A stretch of DNA of 64,000 nucleotides from Mucilaginibacter sp. L3T2-6 (GCF_030519355.1 NZ_JAUMKC010000002.1:310001-374000), one strand, 5' to 3'. Positions 17,286-26,082 are shown, counted from the stretch's first letter. The notes: generated by a model not told the origin, from the letters alone. Program-made: numbers and translations.

Positions 17286-17798
17286 TTACAAGGACTTGTA
17301 TTTATCGGCGAGCCATTTCTCCGCTTGCGATAACGTTTCAAACAATACCGTTGGCACCTGCCTCGACATTTGTTGGTGAAGGGCTATCGAAGACATTTTT
17401 GAAAATAAATCAGGGGACAAAATGCTAAGATTATACCGAAGGCCCGCCTGATAGCTCAATGGGAATAATTCATTATTTATCCAGTCGACGAGTCCTATCC
17501 ACGCACCTTCTATTTCTTTTGTATCATGAACATGAAACCTGCAATTTTTAATACTACCTTCTTTGCGTTGCCAATCAAGCATCCGTAACGAGGCATGCTT
17601 CACCTCATCTTCTGAAGAATAACCAATCCATTTCATTAGCAGATAATTTTTGTTCGGTTCATAACTAATGACCGCATACAATTCGCCCGCGTCATTTTTT
17701 ATTCTTTCGATGGTAATCACTGTTCTTTTATCTGCTTGCTTAAAATTAGCAAAAATCAAGTTGTTGACAGTTCTGCTTTTAGTGTGTTCGCAATGCAT
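17286..17798 (-). CDS. STAS/SpoIIAA-like protein of unknown function
   Basis: The 170-residue soluble protein has the pattern ISYEPNKNYLLMKWIGYSSEDEVKHA, then MLDWQRKEGSIKNCRFHVHDTKEI and WIGLVDWINNELFP, with a C-terminal TLSQAEKWLADKYKSL. The strand-helix-strand with a conserved Trp-Gly and the ending helix beginning SQAEKWL resemble the STAS/SEC14-like (SpoIIAA) domain proteins common in Bacteroidota. Their role is unclear. A TTG at 17807 gives 3 more residues; the ATG at 17798 is chosen. The cupin gene lies 46 bp upstream on the same strand, so the two may be cotranscribed. Confidence 0.65.
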   Translation of the reverse strand: MHCEHTKSRTVNNLIFANFKQADKRTVITIERIKNDAGELYAVISYEPNKNYLLMKWIGYSSEDEVKHASLRMLDWQRKEGSIKNCRFHVHDTKEIEGAWIGLVDWINNELFPLSYQAGLRYNLSILSPDLFSKMSSIALHQQMSRQVPTVLFETLSQAEKWLADKYKSL

Positions 17799-17844
17799 GA
17801 TATACAATTAGTTAGCGTTATATGTCCCCCGCATTCAAGTTGCT

Positions 17845-18342
17845 TTATCTTACCATTTCAGGCAAATAGAATTTAATGTTATGCATCGGAGCCAGTTCAA
17901 ACGCATGCCCGATATCCATTTTTAAAATGTTGACGGGGATGCTTAAATCAGGTATGTCAGTTGCAGAGTTGACGGATTTGCCAATCAGCCTGAAGTATTC
18001 TTCCAGTTTCCCCGGCTTAACAATAGTAAGCAACTTACCCGTTGTGCCGCCTACATTTTTATAAGTGTGCAATGCGCCGGCCGGAATTTTTACCACATCG
18101 CCGGGCTGAGTGCGAATGGGTTTGGTAATATCGTCAATCACAAATTCAAAAGTACCAGTGATAATATAGAATACCTCTTCGTCGGGATGTGTGTGCGGAG
18201 GGGGGCCTGCAAGCGGAGGCGCCGTATCTTCATAGGCGAAATACTTGTTACAGGTATCAGACCCGGTGGCCAGAAAGGTCATCAGGTGGCCAAATACTAT
18301 TACTTGTTCACGCGCCGGTTTAAATTCATTGTGGTGTGTCAT
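17845..18342 (-). CDS. cupin-domain protein
   Basis: The 165-residue single-domain cupin shows the metal-site motifs: PPPHTHPDEEVFYIITGTFEF (two His and a Glu) and, after the usual spacing, QPGDVVKIPAGALHTYKNVG (the third His). Such small cupins can be dioxygenases, isomerases or sugar-binding proteins; no substrate is evident. The C-terminal 50 residues are helical with a conserved-looking MDIGHAFELAP. It is followed by the STAS-like gene on the same strand. Confidence 0.85.
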   Translation of the reverse strand: MTHHNEFKPAREQVIVFGHLMTFLATGSDTCNKYFAYEDTAPPLAGPPPHTHPDEEVFYIITGTFEFVIDDITKPIRTQPGDVVKIPAGALHTYKNVGGTTGKLLTIVKPGKLEEYFRLIGKSVNSATDIPDLSIPVNILKMDIGHAFELAPMHNIKFYLPEMVR

Positions 18343-18515
18343 GGTTATTTATTTACCACAAAATAACGGCGGTTCTTCAATTGTTACACTTGATTTGAAT
18401 CACATAATGAAAATCCTAAAAGTAAGTTGTGAATGGCTCTTACTCTATACATCGGTGCACTTGTAGCCATGGCGGCAGGGCTCAGTCAGGCTTACAATTA
18501 ATTATTCCTGTAACA

Positions 18516-18548
18516 AAACGAGGCCCTGCGAAATTCAGGGCCTCGTTT
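18516..18548. terminator. rho-independent terminator, bidirectional
   Basis: AAACGAGGCCCTG at 18516-18528 pairs with CAGGGCCTCGTTT at 18536-18548. On the minus strand it ends the Lys/Ala-rich gene. Confidence 0.85.
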
Positions 18549-18583
18549 GATAATATGTAAAAGTTTCTAATGTTAATAGATAC

Positions 18584-19066
18584 TTAATGTGCCGCTGCCG
18601 TTTTTTTTCCGGCAGTGGTAGTCTTGTTTTTTGTTGTTTTAGCGGCAGCTTTCTTTGCAGCAGCGGTTTCGGCTCGCGCCTTTGCTGTTACAGTTTTAAC
18701 CTTTTTATCAGCTTTCGCTTTTACATCTTCAGCGGCCTTCTTTGCTTTCTCTGTTTCTTCTTTCGCTTTTGTTTTGGCAGCTTTAACCTTCTTATCAGCA
18801 GCCTCTTTAACCTTAACCGCAGTAGCCTTGGCTTGTGTGGTGGCATCTGCCGCTTTGTTGGAGACAGTCCGCTTTGCCGCGGTAACTTTGCGTTTAACTG
18901 CCGGTTTTTTTGCAGTTACCGCTTCCTTTACATCATCGAACTTGTCTTCAGCGGCTTCTTTTATATCTTCGGCTTTGTCTTTGGTACCTTCCCAAAGGCT
19001 TTCAATTGCGTCTGCAACCTTCTCGAAAAATCCCTTTTCTTCAGGCCTGGTTGAATTTGTGCTCAT
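18584..19066 (-). CDS. Lys/Ala-rich histone H1-like protein
   Basis: The 160-residue, very basic protein starts with a short acidic helix (EKGFFEKVADAIESLWEGTKDKAEDIKEA). It then becomes a long run of Lys/Ala/Thr/Val-rich helix-forming sequence such as KVKEAADKKVKAAKTKAKEE and AAAKKAAAKTTKNKTT. The composition resembles histone H1-like or LEA-like bacterial proteins that bind nucleic acid or protect the cell under stress; this is inferred from composition only. No membrane segment is present. Long open frames on the opposite strand are composition artefacts. Its terminator lies immediately after the stop codon. Confidence 0.7.
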   Translation of the reverse strand: MSTNSTRPEEKGFFEKVADAIESLWEGTKDKAEDIKEAAEDKFDDVKEAVTAKKPAVKRKVTAAKRTVSNKAADATTQAKATAVKVKEAADKKVKAAKTKAKEETEKAKKAAEDVKAKADKKVKTVTAKARAETAAAKKAAAKTTKNKTTTAGKKTAAAH

Positions 19067-19230
19067 ATTGTTTTTTCTGGTTAGATGTGTTTTGCTTTTT
19101 ACAAGACAAATATTATTCCAAGGGTCTTTTAAACGTTATTTGACGATAATTGGAAGGATTGAAGGCTGTTACCTTGATTTTTGTATACTATAATGGTCAA
19201 TAGTACCGTCATAAACTTAAAATATAACCG

Positions 19231-19238
19231 TATTTTTG
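19231..19238 (+). promoter_or_regulatory. -7 box TATTTTTG of the pseudouridine synthase gene
   Basis: TATTTTTG matches TAnnTTTG and ends 6 nt before the ATG at 19245, predicting an almost leaderless mRNA. Confidence 0.55.
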
Positions 19239-19244
19239 CCGGCT

Positions 19245-19964
19245 ATGAAAGTGCCGAAATTTGCCGACCTGATATTGTTTGAGGATGATGATATAATAGT
19301 GGTTAACAAACCGCCGTTTGTGAGCTCACTGGATGAACGTGAAGGTGGCGAAGTCAATATGCTGCGTTTAGCCAAACAATATTCAGAGGATGCGCAAATA
19401 TGTCACCGCCTTGATAAGGAAACATCAGGCGCGTTGATTATAGCCAAAAACCCGGAAGCCTACCGCTCCATATCCATGCAATTTGAAAGGCGGCAGGTAA
19501 AAAAAATATATCACGCTATTATTGATGGCACGCACGTATTTGAAAACCTGTTTATAGACTTGCCGATACTTAACGTCGGAAAGGGTAATGTAACTATCAG
19601 TCGCCAGGAAGGTAAGCGTGCTGAAACATGGTTTCAATCATTAAAATATTTTAAGCATTATACCTTAGTCGAGTGCCGCCCTGTTACCGGGCGTATGCAC
19701 CAGATACGTATACACCTGGCTACCCAGAGGGCATCCATAGCAGGCGATGAAATGTATAAAGGGCAGCCTGTTTTTCTATCAAAAATAAAGCGCAAATATC
19801 ATCTTGGTAAAGACCAGGAAGAACAGCCTATTATGAAGCGCTTCGCGCTTCATGCGTATGAGGTAACTTTTAAGTTGATGGATGGCAAAGAGATCACCAT
19901 ACATGCCCCTTATCCTAAAGACTTTGAGACCCTTTTAAAGCAACTGGAAAAGTTTGACTCGTAG
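19245..19964 (+). CDS. RluA-family RNA pseudouridine synthase
   Basis: The 239-residue protein carries the RluA signature: DDDIIVVNKPPFV near the start, then QICHRLDKETSGALIIAKN, whose Asp is the catalytic residue. RPVTGRMHQIRIHLATQRASIAGDEMY is the conserved substrate-binding block. It converts uridine to pseudouridine in rRNA or tRNA; the exact position is unknown. No S4 domain is seen at the N-terminus, unlike RluC/RluD. The ATG at 19245 is preferred to a TTG at 19236 that lies in the promoter box. Confidence 0.92.
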   Translation: MKVPKFADLILFEDDDIIVVNKPPFVSSLDEREGGEVNMLRLAKQYSEDAQICHRLDKETSGALIIAKNPEAYRSISMQFERRQVKKIYHAIIDGTHVFENLFIDLPILNVGKGNVTISRQEGKRAETWFQSLKYFKHYTLVECRPVTGRMHQIRIHLATQRASIAGDEMYKGQPVFLSKIKRKYHLGKDQEEQPIMKRFALHAYEVTFKLMDGKEITIHAPYPKDFETLLKQLEKFDS

Positions 19965-20183
19965 AGTTACGCTGATTGCCTCAGCAACTTTACCGGATTT
20001 TCGGCAGTGATATATTTCCGCCCAAAAACAAGCAACCCTGTGTAACATTTTTGTCGTTATACCAGTATAAAGCCTATTGTTTTGCTGCTAAAGCTATCTG
20101 TCGGCTATCTTGAATAGTATTCGGTAGCTTGCGCCGGAAAAATCGGCGGTTGGAGATTTGCGCAGAAAATGAACCAAGACCGG

Positions 20184-21749
20184 GCAATGTTGAAGAAGCT
20201 TTTATACGCCACGTTAATTTTTGCATGCTTTATTCCAAAGCCAAGCGCTGCCGCTACCGTTAAGCCCGGTGATCTGCAAACTATACTAAAGACCGTTAAC
20301 CGGATTGACCGCGAAAAGAAAATAGTAAATTATATAAAGGCCTGCCTGCAAGATTCGCCCGAAGCTGATTTGCCGGCCGTTAAACAGGCGCTTGATAATT
20401 TATTTGTACAATTGCATGTAGAAAACCGGGATGCCTTTGATTACTTTGCTGAAAGTATTTATCATCGCCGGCTGATGCATATGGATGATGCTGAAGCTGC
20501 CATGATAAAGGCCATAAAGCATGCCGGCGATATTGGCGACCATTTCCTGTTGTATTCGTTTTTAAGCCACCTGGCTTTTATTCAAACAGATAAGGGTAAT
20601 GCGATTGATGCAGTGACAAGCTACGGGCTTGCAAAAAAAGAAGCGATAAAACTGAATGACCCACATCTGCAGTCGCAACTGGATGTAAATCTGTCTGATG
20701 TTTACTACAAGAACAACTTCTATAACCAGTCGTTGTTTTACCTGGATCAAGCAGAAGAACTGGCAAGCAGGTACGAACCGGGTGCTGATGATCTTAAAAA
20801 GATCATTTATTATAATAAAGCGGAAAACTTCTTCAGGATGAATAAACCTGACTCGTTAAAGCTTTATCATGATAAGCTGATGGGGATCAAGGGAAACCTG
20901 TATAAGCTTTATACCTATCAAAAGCGCACGGGGTATTACCTGGAAATACTAAAATACAATTTTAAACATGCTGTTACGCTTATTAAGAGCGTACAACGGG
21001 ACAGTTTATATAAATATACCGACCAGGACCAGCAAAACCTCGCAGATGCTTATTTTAACGGTGGCAAGACTGATTCGGCCGTGGTTATTATCAAGGGATT
21101 GCTTGAGCAACCCTTAGAGGTGAATCATCCGGAAGTAAAGTATCACCTTTATAAGGTACTTGGACAAATTGCAGATGGCAGGGGAGACCATAACCTGGCG
21201 CAGGTAAACTTTAAGCTTGCGCTGGAGCAGGCAGAGGATATGATCAGCAGGCTTACCCAGGTTGGTAATATCTCGTCGCAAATTAAGATAGATGAGATAG
21301 AAGGCGATTATATTCAGAAGGACGAAGCTTATAAGCGGGAAAGGATCTGGCTGACGTTTGCAGTAGTGATAGCGTTGTTCGTGATCATATTGATAGCGAT
21401 GTTTTACCGCAGCGCCAGGCAGAAACGACATTACGAAAAATTGCTGTATACCGAGCAAAAGCAGGAACTGGCGTTTATCAACTCACACGAAGTGCGCAAA
21501 CACCTTTCTAATATCATGGGCATTATTGACGTGATAAAAAATAGCGATGACCGGGCAAAAGAATACAAGCTTTTTGAAGAACATCTGCTTTCCTCTGTGC
21601 AATCTATGGATGACGCCATAAAGAATATTTCGGCCAAGCTTGATGAGCACATAATTAGTGGTGAAGATTTTCGTGCATCGCCACCACCTGCTGTTGAACA
21701 GCCAAAGGTTACCCGGAATGAAATGCTTAATGAGCTTAAGGCTGGCTAA
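20184..21749 (+). CDS. TPR membrane protein with orphan histidine-kinase-like dimerisation helix
   Basis: The 521-residue protein starts with a signal peptide (MLKKLLYATLIFACFIPKPSAAA). A helical TPR-like sensor of about 350 residues follows, with repeats such as FLLYSFLSHLAFIQTDKGNAI, HLQSQLDVNLSDVYYKNN and VKYHLYKVLGQIADGRGDHN. A single membrane helix (WLTFAVVIALFVIILIAMFY) leads into a coiled coil and a DHp-like segment INSHEVRKHLSNIMGIIDVI, whose His is near residue 435. The protein ends about 85 residues later with no ATP-binding (HATPase_c) domain. An upstream ATG at 20169 would add five residues but spoil the signal peptide. It may act as a phosphotransfer or scaffold partner, or be a degraded kinase; no response regulator is adjacent. 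Confidence 0.75.
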   Translation, partial: AMLKKLLYATLIFACFIPKPSAAATVKPGDLQTILKTVNRIDREKKIVNYIKACLQDSPEADLPAVKQALDNLFVQLHVENRDAFDYFAESIYHRRLMHMDDAEAAMIKAIKHAGDIGDHFLLYSFLSHLAFIQTDKGNAIDAVTSYGLAKKEAIKLNDPHLQSQLDVNLSDVYYKNNFYNQSLFYLDQAEELASRYEPGADDLKKIIYYNKAENFFRMNKPDSLKLYHDKLMGIKGNLYKLYTYQKRTGYYLEILKYNFKHAVTLIKSVQRDSLYKYTDQDQQNLADAYFNGGKTDSAVVIIKGLLEQPLEVNHPEVKYHLYKVLGQIADGRGDHNLAQVNFKLALEQAEDMISRLTQVGNISSQIKIDEIEGDYIQKDEAYKRERIWLTFAVVIALFVIILIAMFYRSARQKRHYEKLLYTEQKQELAFINSHEVRKHLSNIMGIIDVIKNSDDRAKEYKLFEEHLLSSVQSMDDAIKNISAKLDEHIISGEDFRASPPPAVEQPKVTRNEMLNELKAG

Positions 21750-21825
21750 AGGCCTGGTTAGCTGCGAAAGACCCAACAGTCTGAGCTGATTAAAATTAAC
21801 AGAATCAAGGCGTTATAGCTTAGGA

Positions 21826-23220
21826 CTAAGTAGTATATCCTAAAATCTTCAGCACCTGCTTGCTGTTCTGTTCTTCACCAAACACCTCGAAGTTGAATGT
21901 TTCATCACGATTTCGACGGATAATGACATGTTTGGGCGACGGCAGTAAACAATGGTGAATACCACCGTAGCCGCTCAGTACTTCCTGGTAAGCACCCGTA
22001 TTAAAAAAGCCCAGGTATTGTACTTTACGGGTTTTTGGCATAAATACACTGTTCATGTGCGCTTCCTGATTGTAATAATCCTGCCCATCACAGGTAATCC
22101 CGCCAAGGTTCACGCGCTCGTATTCACTGTCCCAGTTGTTGATCGGCAGCAATATATATTTCTGGTTAAGCGCCCACACGTCGGGAAGATTGGTTATGAA
22201 TGAGCCATCCAGCATCAGCCAGCGCTCCCGGTCGTTTTGTTGCTTGCGGCCTAACACTTTATATAAAATGCCTGAAGCTTCGGCAACAGTGTATTTGCCA
22301 AATTCGGTAATGATATCGGGCTCAACAGTATCGTGTTCGGCGCAAATCTCTTTGATACGGCTTACGATTTCGTTGATCATGTACTCATAATCGAAGTCAA
22401 ATACCAGCGAATCCTTAAAAGGCATACCCCCGCCAATATCAAGCGTATCCAAATGCGGGTTTATCTTTTTAAACTTACAGTACAGGGTGACATATTTCTC
22501 CAGCTCGTTCCAATAGTATGGCGTATCTGATATACCTGAGTTGATAAAGAAATGCAGCAACTTTACCCTGAAGTTAGGGTTACCTTCTATTTTATTATGA
22601 TAGAAATCGATAATATCTTCCATGCGAACGCCCAGGCGCGAAGTATAAAACTGCGAGTCAGGTTGTTCTTCAGCGGCTATACGTATACCGAGGTTGCATG
22701 GCGTATCCATTTCTATCTCATCATCGTAGATATTGAATTCTTCCTTATTATCTAATACAGGTATGATGTTTTTAAAGCCATCATGCAGCATATCGATCAG
22801 GTAAGTTTTATACTGGAATGTTTTAAAGCCGTTGCAGATAACGGTAATATCCTTAGTAACCGCGCCTTTTTTCTCCAGCGCGTCAATCATCGGCATATCA
22901 AAGGCCGACGAGGTTTCCAGGTGGATGTCGTTTTTAAGCGCTTCCTCAACTATATGCTTAAAGTGTGAGCTTTTGGTGCAATAACAGTATTTGTATGAGC
23001 CGCGGTAATTGTTTTTAATAATTGCCTGCTGAAACAGGAGCTTAGCCTGCTGAATTTTTTTGGTTATCATAGGAAGATAAGTGAAGCGCAACGGCGTACC
23101 GTAGGTTTCAATCATCTCCATTAAATTGAGGTCGTGAAAGTAAAGTTCATCCTCAATTATCTCAAAACCATCCTGTGGAAAGCCTACGCTCAGGTCAAGA
23201 AATTCCTCGTAACTCTGCAT
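21826..23220 (-). CDS. PLP-dependent arginine decarboxylase-like enzyme (SpeA type, short form)
   Basis: The 464-residue enzyme of the alanine-racemase-fold decarboxylases has its PLP lysine in SYKYCYCTKSSHF (Lys83), followed by NDIHLETSSAFDMPMIDAL. The middle has LDTLDIGGGMPF (phosphate loop) and the C-terminus LGGITCDGQDYYNQ and YLGFFNTGAYQEVLSGYGG. These blocks match biosynthetic arginine decarboxylase, but the protein is about 170 residues shorter than E. coli SpeA. The expected reaction is arginine to agmatine and CO2, the first step of polyamine synthesis; ornithine or diaminopimelate cannot be fully excluded. It lies in an arginine-centred cluster with two guanidine-modifying enzymes and argS. 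Confidence 0.82.
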   Translation of the reverse strand: MQSYEEFLDLSVGFPQDGFEIIEDELYFHDLNLMEMIETYGTPLRFTYLPMITKKIQQAKLLFQQAIIKNNYRGSYKYCYCTKSSHFKHIVEEALKNDIHLETSSAFDMPMIDALEKKGAVTKDITVICNGFKTFQYKTYLIDMLHDGFKNIIPVLDNKEEFNIYDDEIEMDTPCNLGIRIAAEEQPDSQFYTSRLGVRMEDIIDFYHNKIEGNPNFRVKLLHFFINSGISDTPYYWNELEKYVTLYCKFKKINPHLDTLDIGGGMPFKDSLVFDFDYEYMINEIVSRIKEICAEHDTVEPDIITEFGKYTVAEASGILYKVLGRKQQNDRERWLMLDGSFITNLPDVWALNQKYILLPINNWDSEYERVNLGGITCDGQDYYNQEAHMNSVFMPKTRKVQYLGFFNTGAYQEVLSGYGGIHHCLLPSPKHVIIRRNRDETFNFEVFGEEQNSKQVLKILGYTT

Positions 23221-23236
23221 GCTATAAAAATTTTGG

Positions 23237-23244
23237 CAAATGTA
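23237..23244 (-). promoter_or_regulatory. -7 box TACATTTG of the decarboxylase gene
   Basis: The minus-strand sequence is TACATTTG, an exact consensus match, 16 nt before the ATG at 23220. Confidence 0.55.
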
Positions 23245-23423
23245 TATTTTAAACGGAATAATGCGCTATTTGTTAGCAGAATTTTTATAGCAGAAATGTA
23301 AAATAGACAATTAAGTTTTTGTTAAGAAATACATTATTTCGGATTAACGAGAGCCACCGGGAAGGCAAGAAGCATCGGCTCTTTAAGGCTGTTATGGGCG
23401 TTGTTATGATAATGTTAAATTCT

Positions 23424-24353
23424 TCAGCTATGTGCCTCCGGCAAATGTACCTCTGCCATCATGCACCTGGTACTACCGCCGCCGTTGGCTTCAATAGTAT
23501 TAATGTCTGAATAAACCAGCTTTCCGTATTTTTTAAGCGTGGCTTTTTGTTCTTCATCTAATGCACTAAAAGCGTTTTTCGACATCACAATCAATGCTTC
23601 GCCTTTGTTATTGTTCACCTCCAGCATATTCCCTGCAAAGCTGTTCATTTGCTCAAATGAGATATCAATGATTTCTTTTTGGGTTGATTGCAGGGATTCT
23701 TTAACCAAGATCTTTTCATGCGGATTAGGGATGCTATCCAAACAAATCACCGCGAAACCGCTACCTATACACATTAGCACATTGGTATGATAGATGGCTT
23801 GTCCCTTTTCATCAACGGCATCAAAGCTTACAGGCGTATAACCGGCCTGTTCGCAAAATAAATTCAGTACCTCTCTGTCTGTACGGGGGGACAGGCAGGC
23901 GTAGACGATCTTATTTACCCTGTCGAGCACCATGCTCCCGGTGCCTTCCAAAAATTTATCCTCTGTCTCAAAGCGGCTTAGGTCGATAATGTGTTTTACT
24001 GCAAAGTCATCCTCCAGCTTAGCTATAACATCCTCGCGGCGCTCCAGGCGACGGTTTTCAGCCTGCATCGGATAGAGGAATACGTTGCCATCGGCATGAA
24101 ACGATACCCAGTTGTTTGGGAAAATCGAATCAGGTGTGTAAGGCTCCGGCGTATCGTCAACAACGGTAACATCTACACCTTCCCCCCGCAGCGTGTTTAC
24201 CATACGATCGAATTCTTGCTGCGCTTTTTCGTTTACGCCGTCTTTCGCAGCATTCCTGTTTTGAAAAGCGTTGCTGCCAGCGGTTTCCTCGTTAAATCCG
24301 AAGTTCACCGGGCGGATCATTAATATGTGGGAGGTTGATTGGTTGTTAGTCAT
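23424..24353 (-). CDS. ctlX: CtlX-type citrulline utilisation hydrolase (guanidine-group modifying superfamily)
   Basis: The 309-residue protein of the arginine deiminase/amidinotransferase (pentein) superfamily has family blocks in order. These are ILMIRPVNFGFNEETAGSNAF, TPDSIFPNNWVSFHADG, FLEGTGSMVLDR, the His in AIYHTNVLMCIG and the nucleophilic Cys in EANGGGSTRCMMAE (Cys297). CtlX enzymes are reported to hydrolyse citrulline in arginine catabolism. The gene lies directly downstream of the arginine-deiminase-like gene on the same strand. That order suits arginine to citrulline and then citrulline hydrolysis, although the pairing is inference. The ATG at 24353 lies inside a TTAGTCA heptad array; an internal ATG 11 residues later is possible but would cut conserved sequence. 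Confidence 0.85.
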   Translation of the reverse strand: MTNNQSTSHILMIRPVNFGFNEETAGSNAFQNRNAAKDGVNEKAQQEFDRMVNTLRGEGVDVTVVDDTPEPYTPDSIFPNNWVSFHADGNVFLYPMQAENRRLERREDVIAKLEDDFAVKHIIDLSRFETEDKFLEGTGSMVLDRVNKIVYACLSPRTDREVLNLFCEQAGYTPVSFDAVDEKGQAIYHTNVLMCIGSGFAVICLDSIPNPHEKILVKESLQSTQKEIIDISFEQMNSFAGNMLEVNNNKGEALIVMSKNAFSALDEEQKATLKKYGKLVYSDINTIEANGGGSTRCMMAEVHLPEAHS

Positions 24354-24497
24354 TAGTCATTAGTCATTAGTCATTGGTCATTAGTCACTGGTCATTGGTC
24401 AATAGTTATTATAGGCTGGTAGGCGTAGCTATGTAGTCAGTTAGCCATCATACATAACCAATGACTAATGACCAGTGACCAGTGACTAATGACTACA
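24345..24497. repeat. TTAGTCA heptad element filling the ADI-CtlX gap
   Basis: The left arm (24345-24407) is nine 7-nt units in strict register: GTTAGTC, ATTAGTC three times, ATTGGTC, ATTAGTC, ACTGGTC, ATTGGTC, AATAGTT. The right arm (24456-24497) has the reverse complements: ACCAAT, GACTAAT, GACCAGT twice, GACTAAT, GACTACA. The core (24408-24455) is about 48 bp. The ctlX start codon is inside the left arm and the stop codon of the upstream gene inside the right arm, so the element is the whole intergenic region. Confidence 0.9.
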
Positions 24498-25938
24498 ATT
24501 TGTCCCTTTGCAGCGGCATGCTCATGCAATGAAATCCGCCGCGGGCGCGCGAAAGCTCTGCAGACGGCATCAGGATCAGCGTATCTTTCATACTTTCAGG
24601 ATTACGCTCACCACTCTCAAATTGTTTGAGCAGGTCGGCAACTTTTATTATTTCGAAGCCTTTTTGCCTGAATGCGTCTACAGTGTGATCGTTGCGGTCG
24701 TAACCTAACACTACACCCTCCTTAAGTGCTAATAAGTTGCAGGAGTCCGTCCATTGTTCGCGCGAGTTGTAAGGAAAAATATCTCCGCCGGAATAAATAA
24801 ATTCAGTGCTGCCTTCTTCGCACTCCAGGTCTTTTTCGCTGATGTTGCGCAGCAGGTCTTCGATAGTCTGGAACGTTTTCGGCTTCTTATCCTTTCTGAA
24901 TTGCACAATCTCCACCTTATCCTTCGATTTTTTACCGCTAAACCAGGTAAGCGGGTCATCCAGGTCATCAGGAGTATCAGTTATCGAAAGCGTTTTCAGC
25001 AGCACCCACATATTGCGCTTTACCTGCGTAAAAATGGTATCAATATGCATGTAATCCCGTTTATGCGGAATTTTAACGATTGTTACCTTCTTTACCACAT
25101 CATGCTTAAACAGTAATTTTATCGCCTCGTTGGCTCCGCTGGCCGAGGTGCGCTCGCTGCAGCCTATCAGCAAATGCTGCGGGCTTACCATCATTACATC
25201 GCCACCTTCGAGGGTTGTTTTTTGCTCATTGTCCTCGCCCGGCCGTAAAAAGTAATGCACCGTTTCTGGTATCTCGAGGATGTTATTGCGGTAGCCGGCG
25301 AATAGCGCGTGGTTAAAGAAAATGTACCGTGCCAGCAAGGTTTCGCGTGCGCGTGCTTTTTTAGCAGGCTTGTTCAGCAGCATGTAGTTGTTTACAGCCA
25401 CCCCGATATCCCGGCTGAAGATCAGGTTCGGAATAGGTGCAAATATCATCTCATCTTTATTCAGTGAGCCTGATATAATGATTTTTGCCAACTCTGAAGG
25501 TTCGGTATCTGTCAACTGGGTTTGCAACTTGTAGCTGCAGCCTTCAATGGCGCATACGGCGGCTATTAATTTTTTCCGGATATCGGGTTCGTTTAAAATA
25601 TCCTCCAGCAGGGTTTGTATCTCTATTACTTTGCCCGAAGAGTGAAAATTTTTATTGTCCGGCTTATAAAATGAGCGGTTATTTTCTTCTGCATCTACCT
25701 CGGCAAGCCGGCCTTTTATCTTGTCCGGGTCAAGGAAATACATCAGCAGCTTGACGTAGTAATCGTATTCATTTTTGCGCATGGTGTCCAGGTGCACAAT
25801 GTCTTCAAAAAGCCAGTCCTGTGCTTTTGAAGGTACTACTTTGCCCAGCCCGTTATCCGGACTATGGATTAACAAGGCACGCAGGTTTCCAATTTCGGAC
25901 GTTACATCTAATTTAAAATTACTATTACTGAGGGTCAT
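24493..25938 (-). CDS. arginine deiminase-like amidinohydrolase
   Basis: The 481-residue member of the guanidine-modifying (pentein) superfamily starts with FKLDVTSEIGNLRALLIHSP and ends with ARGGFHCMSMPLQRDKL, whose Cys (about residue 471) is the expected nucleophile. Other conserved parts are LIFSRDIGVAVNNYMLLN, EGGDVMMVSPQHLLIGCSERTS, and KRDYMHIDTIFTQV with the catalytic His. The arrangement fits arginine deiminase (arginine to citrulline and ammonia), though it is longer than the usual 410 residues, with an extra helical part near residues 90-150. The frame reaches a TTG-type extension at 25959; the ATG at 25938 (MTLSNSNFKLDV) is chosen. The stop codon lies in the heptad element. No carbamate kinase or ornithine carbamoyltransferase is nearby. 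Confidence 0.83.
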   Translation of the reverse strand: MTLSNSNFKLDVTSEIGNLRALLIHSPDNGLGKVVPSKAQDWLFEDIVHLDTMRKNEYDYYVKLLMYFLDPDKIKGRLAEVDAEENNRSFYKPDNKNFHSSGKVIEIQTLLEDILNEPDIRKKLIAAVCAIEGCSYKLQTQLTDTEPSELAKIIISGSLNKDEMIFAPIPNLIFSRDIGVAVNNYMLLNKPAKKARARETLLARYIFFNHALFAGYRNNILEIPETVHYFLRPGEDNEQKTTLEGGDVMMVSPQHLLIGCSERTSASGANEAIKLLFKHDVVKKVTIVKIPHKRDYMHIDTIFTQVKRNMWVLLKTLSITDTPDDLDDPLTWFSGKKSKDKVEIVQFRKDKKPKTFQTIEDLLRNISEKDLECEEGSTEFIYSGGDIFPYNSREQWTDSCNLLALKEGVVLGYDRNDHTVDAFRQKGFEIIKVADLLKQFESGERNPESMKDTLILMPSAELSRARGGFHCMSMPLQRDKL

Positions 25939-25956
25939 AAATGGTTGATGGAATGA

Positions 25957-25964
25957 CAAAGTTA
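25957..25964 (-). promoter_or_regulatory. -7 box TAACTTTG of the arginine-deiminase-like gene
   Basis: The minus strand reads TAACTTTG (TAnnTTTG), 18 nt before the ATG at 25938. It abuts the left arm of the repeat element. Confidence 0.5.
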
Positions 25965-26074
25965 GTCCGAAAGTCCGAAAGTCCGAAAAGTCAGGAAGAT
26001 ATTTATCTGAACCGGCGTTATTTTCGTTCGCAGTCTATTGTTCCCGACTTTGGGACCTTCCCGACTTTCGGTCT
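25963..26074. repeat. octad-repeat inverted element between the arginine-deiminase-like gene and argS
   Basis: The left arm has three perfect octads (AGTCCGAA) followed by AAGTCAGGAAGAT (25964-26000). The right arm (26041-26074) carries the same word inverted: TTCCCGACTTTGGGACC and then TTCCCGACTTTCGGTCT. It shares word and layout with the element upstream of alaS (5604-5762) but has a shorter core. Confidence 0.8.
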
Positions 26075-26082
26075 AAAATGCC

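Noticed and set aside
18433-18501. 22-codon frame MALTLYIGALVAMAAGLSQAYN just before a terminator
   Set aside because: It looks like a hydrophobic micropeptide, but there is no promoter box, no conservation evidence, and it sits in a spacer between a divergently read gene and a terminator for the other strand.
18587-19193. Long plus-strand frames opposite the Lys/Ala-rich gene
   Set aside because: Low-complexity shadow; they read as unnatural Phe/Ser/Cys-rich protein and no promoter precedes them.
24345-24497. CRISPR-like array
   Set aside because: The repeat unit is only 7 nt with no spacers and the second arm is inverted; no cas gene is present.
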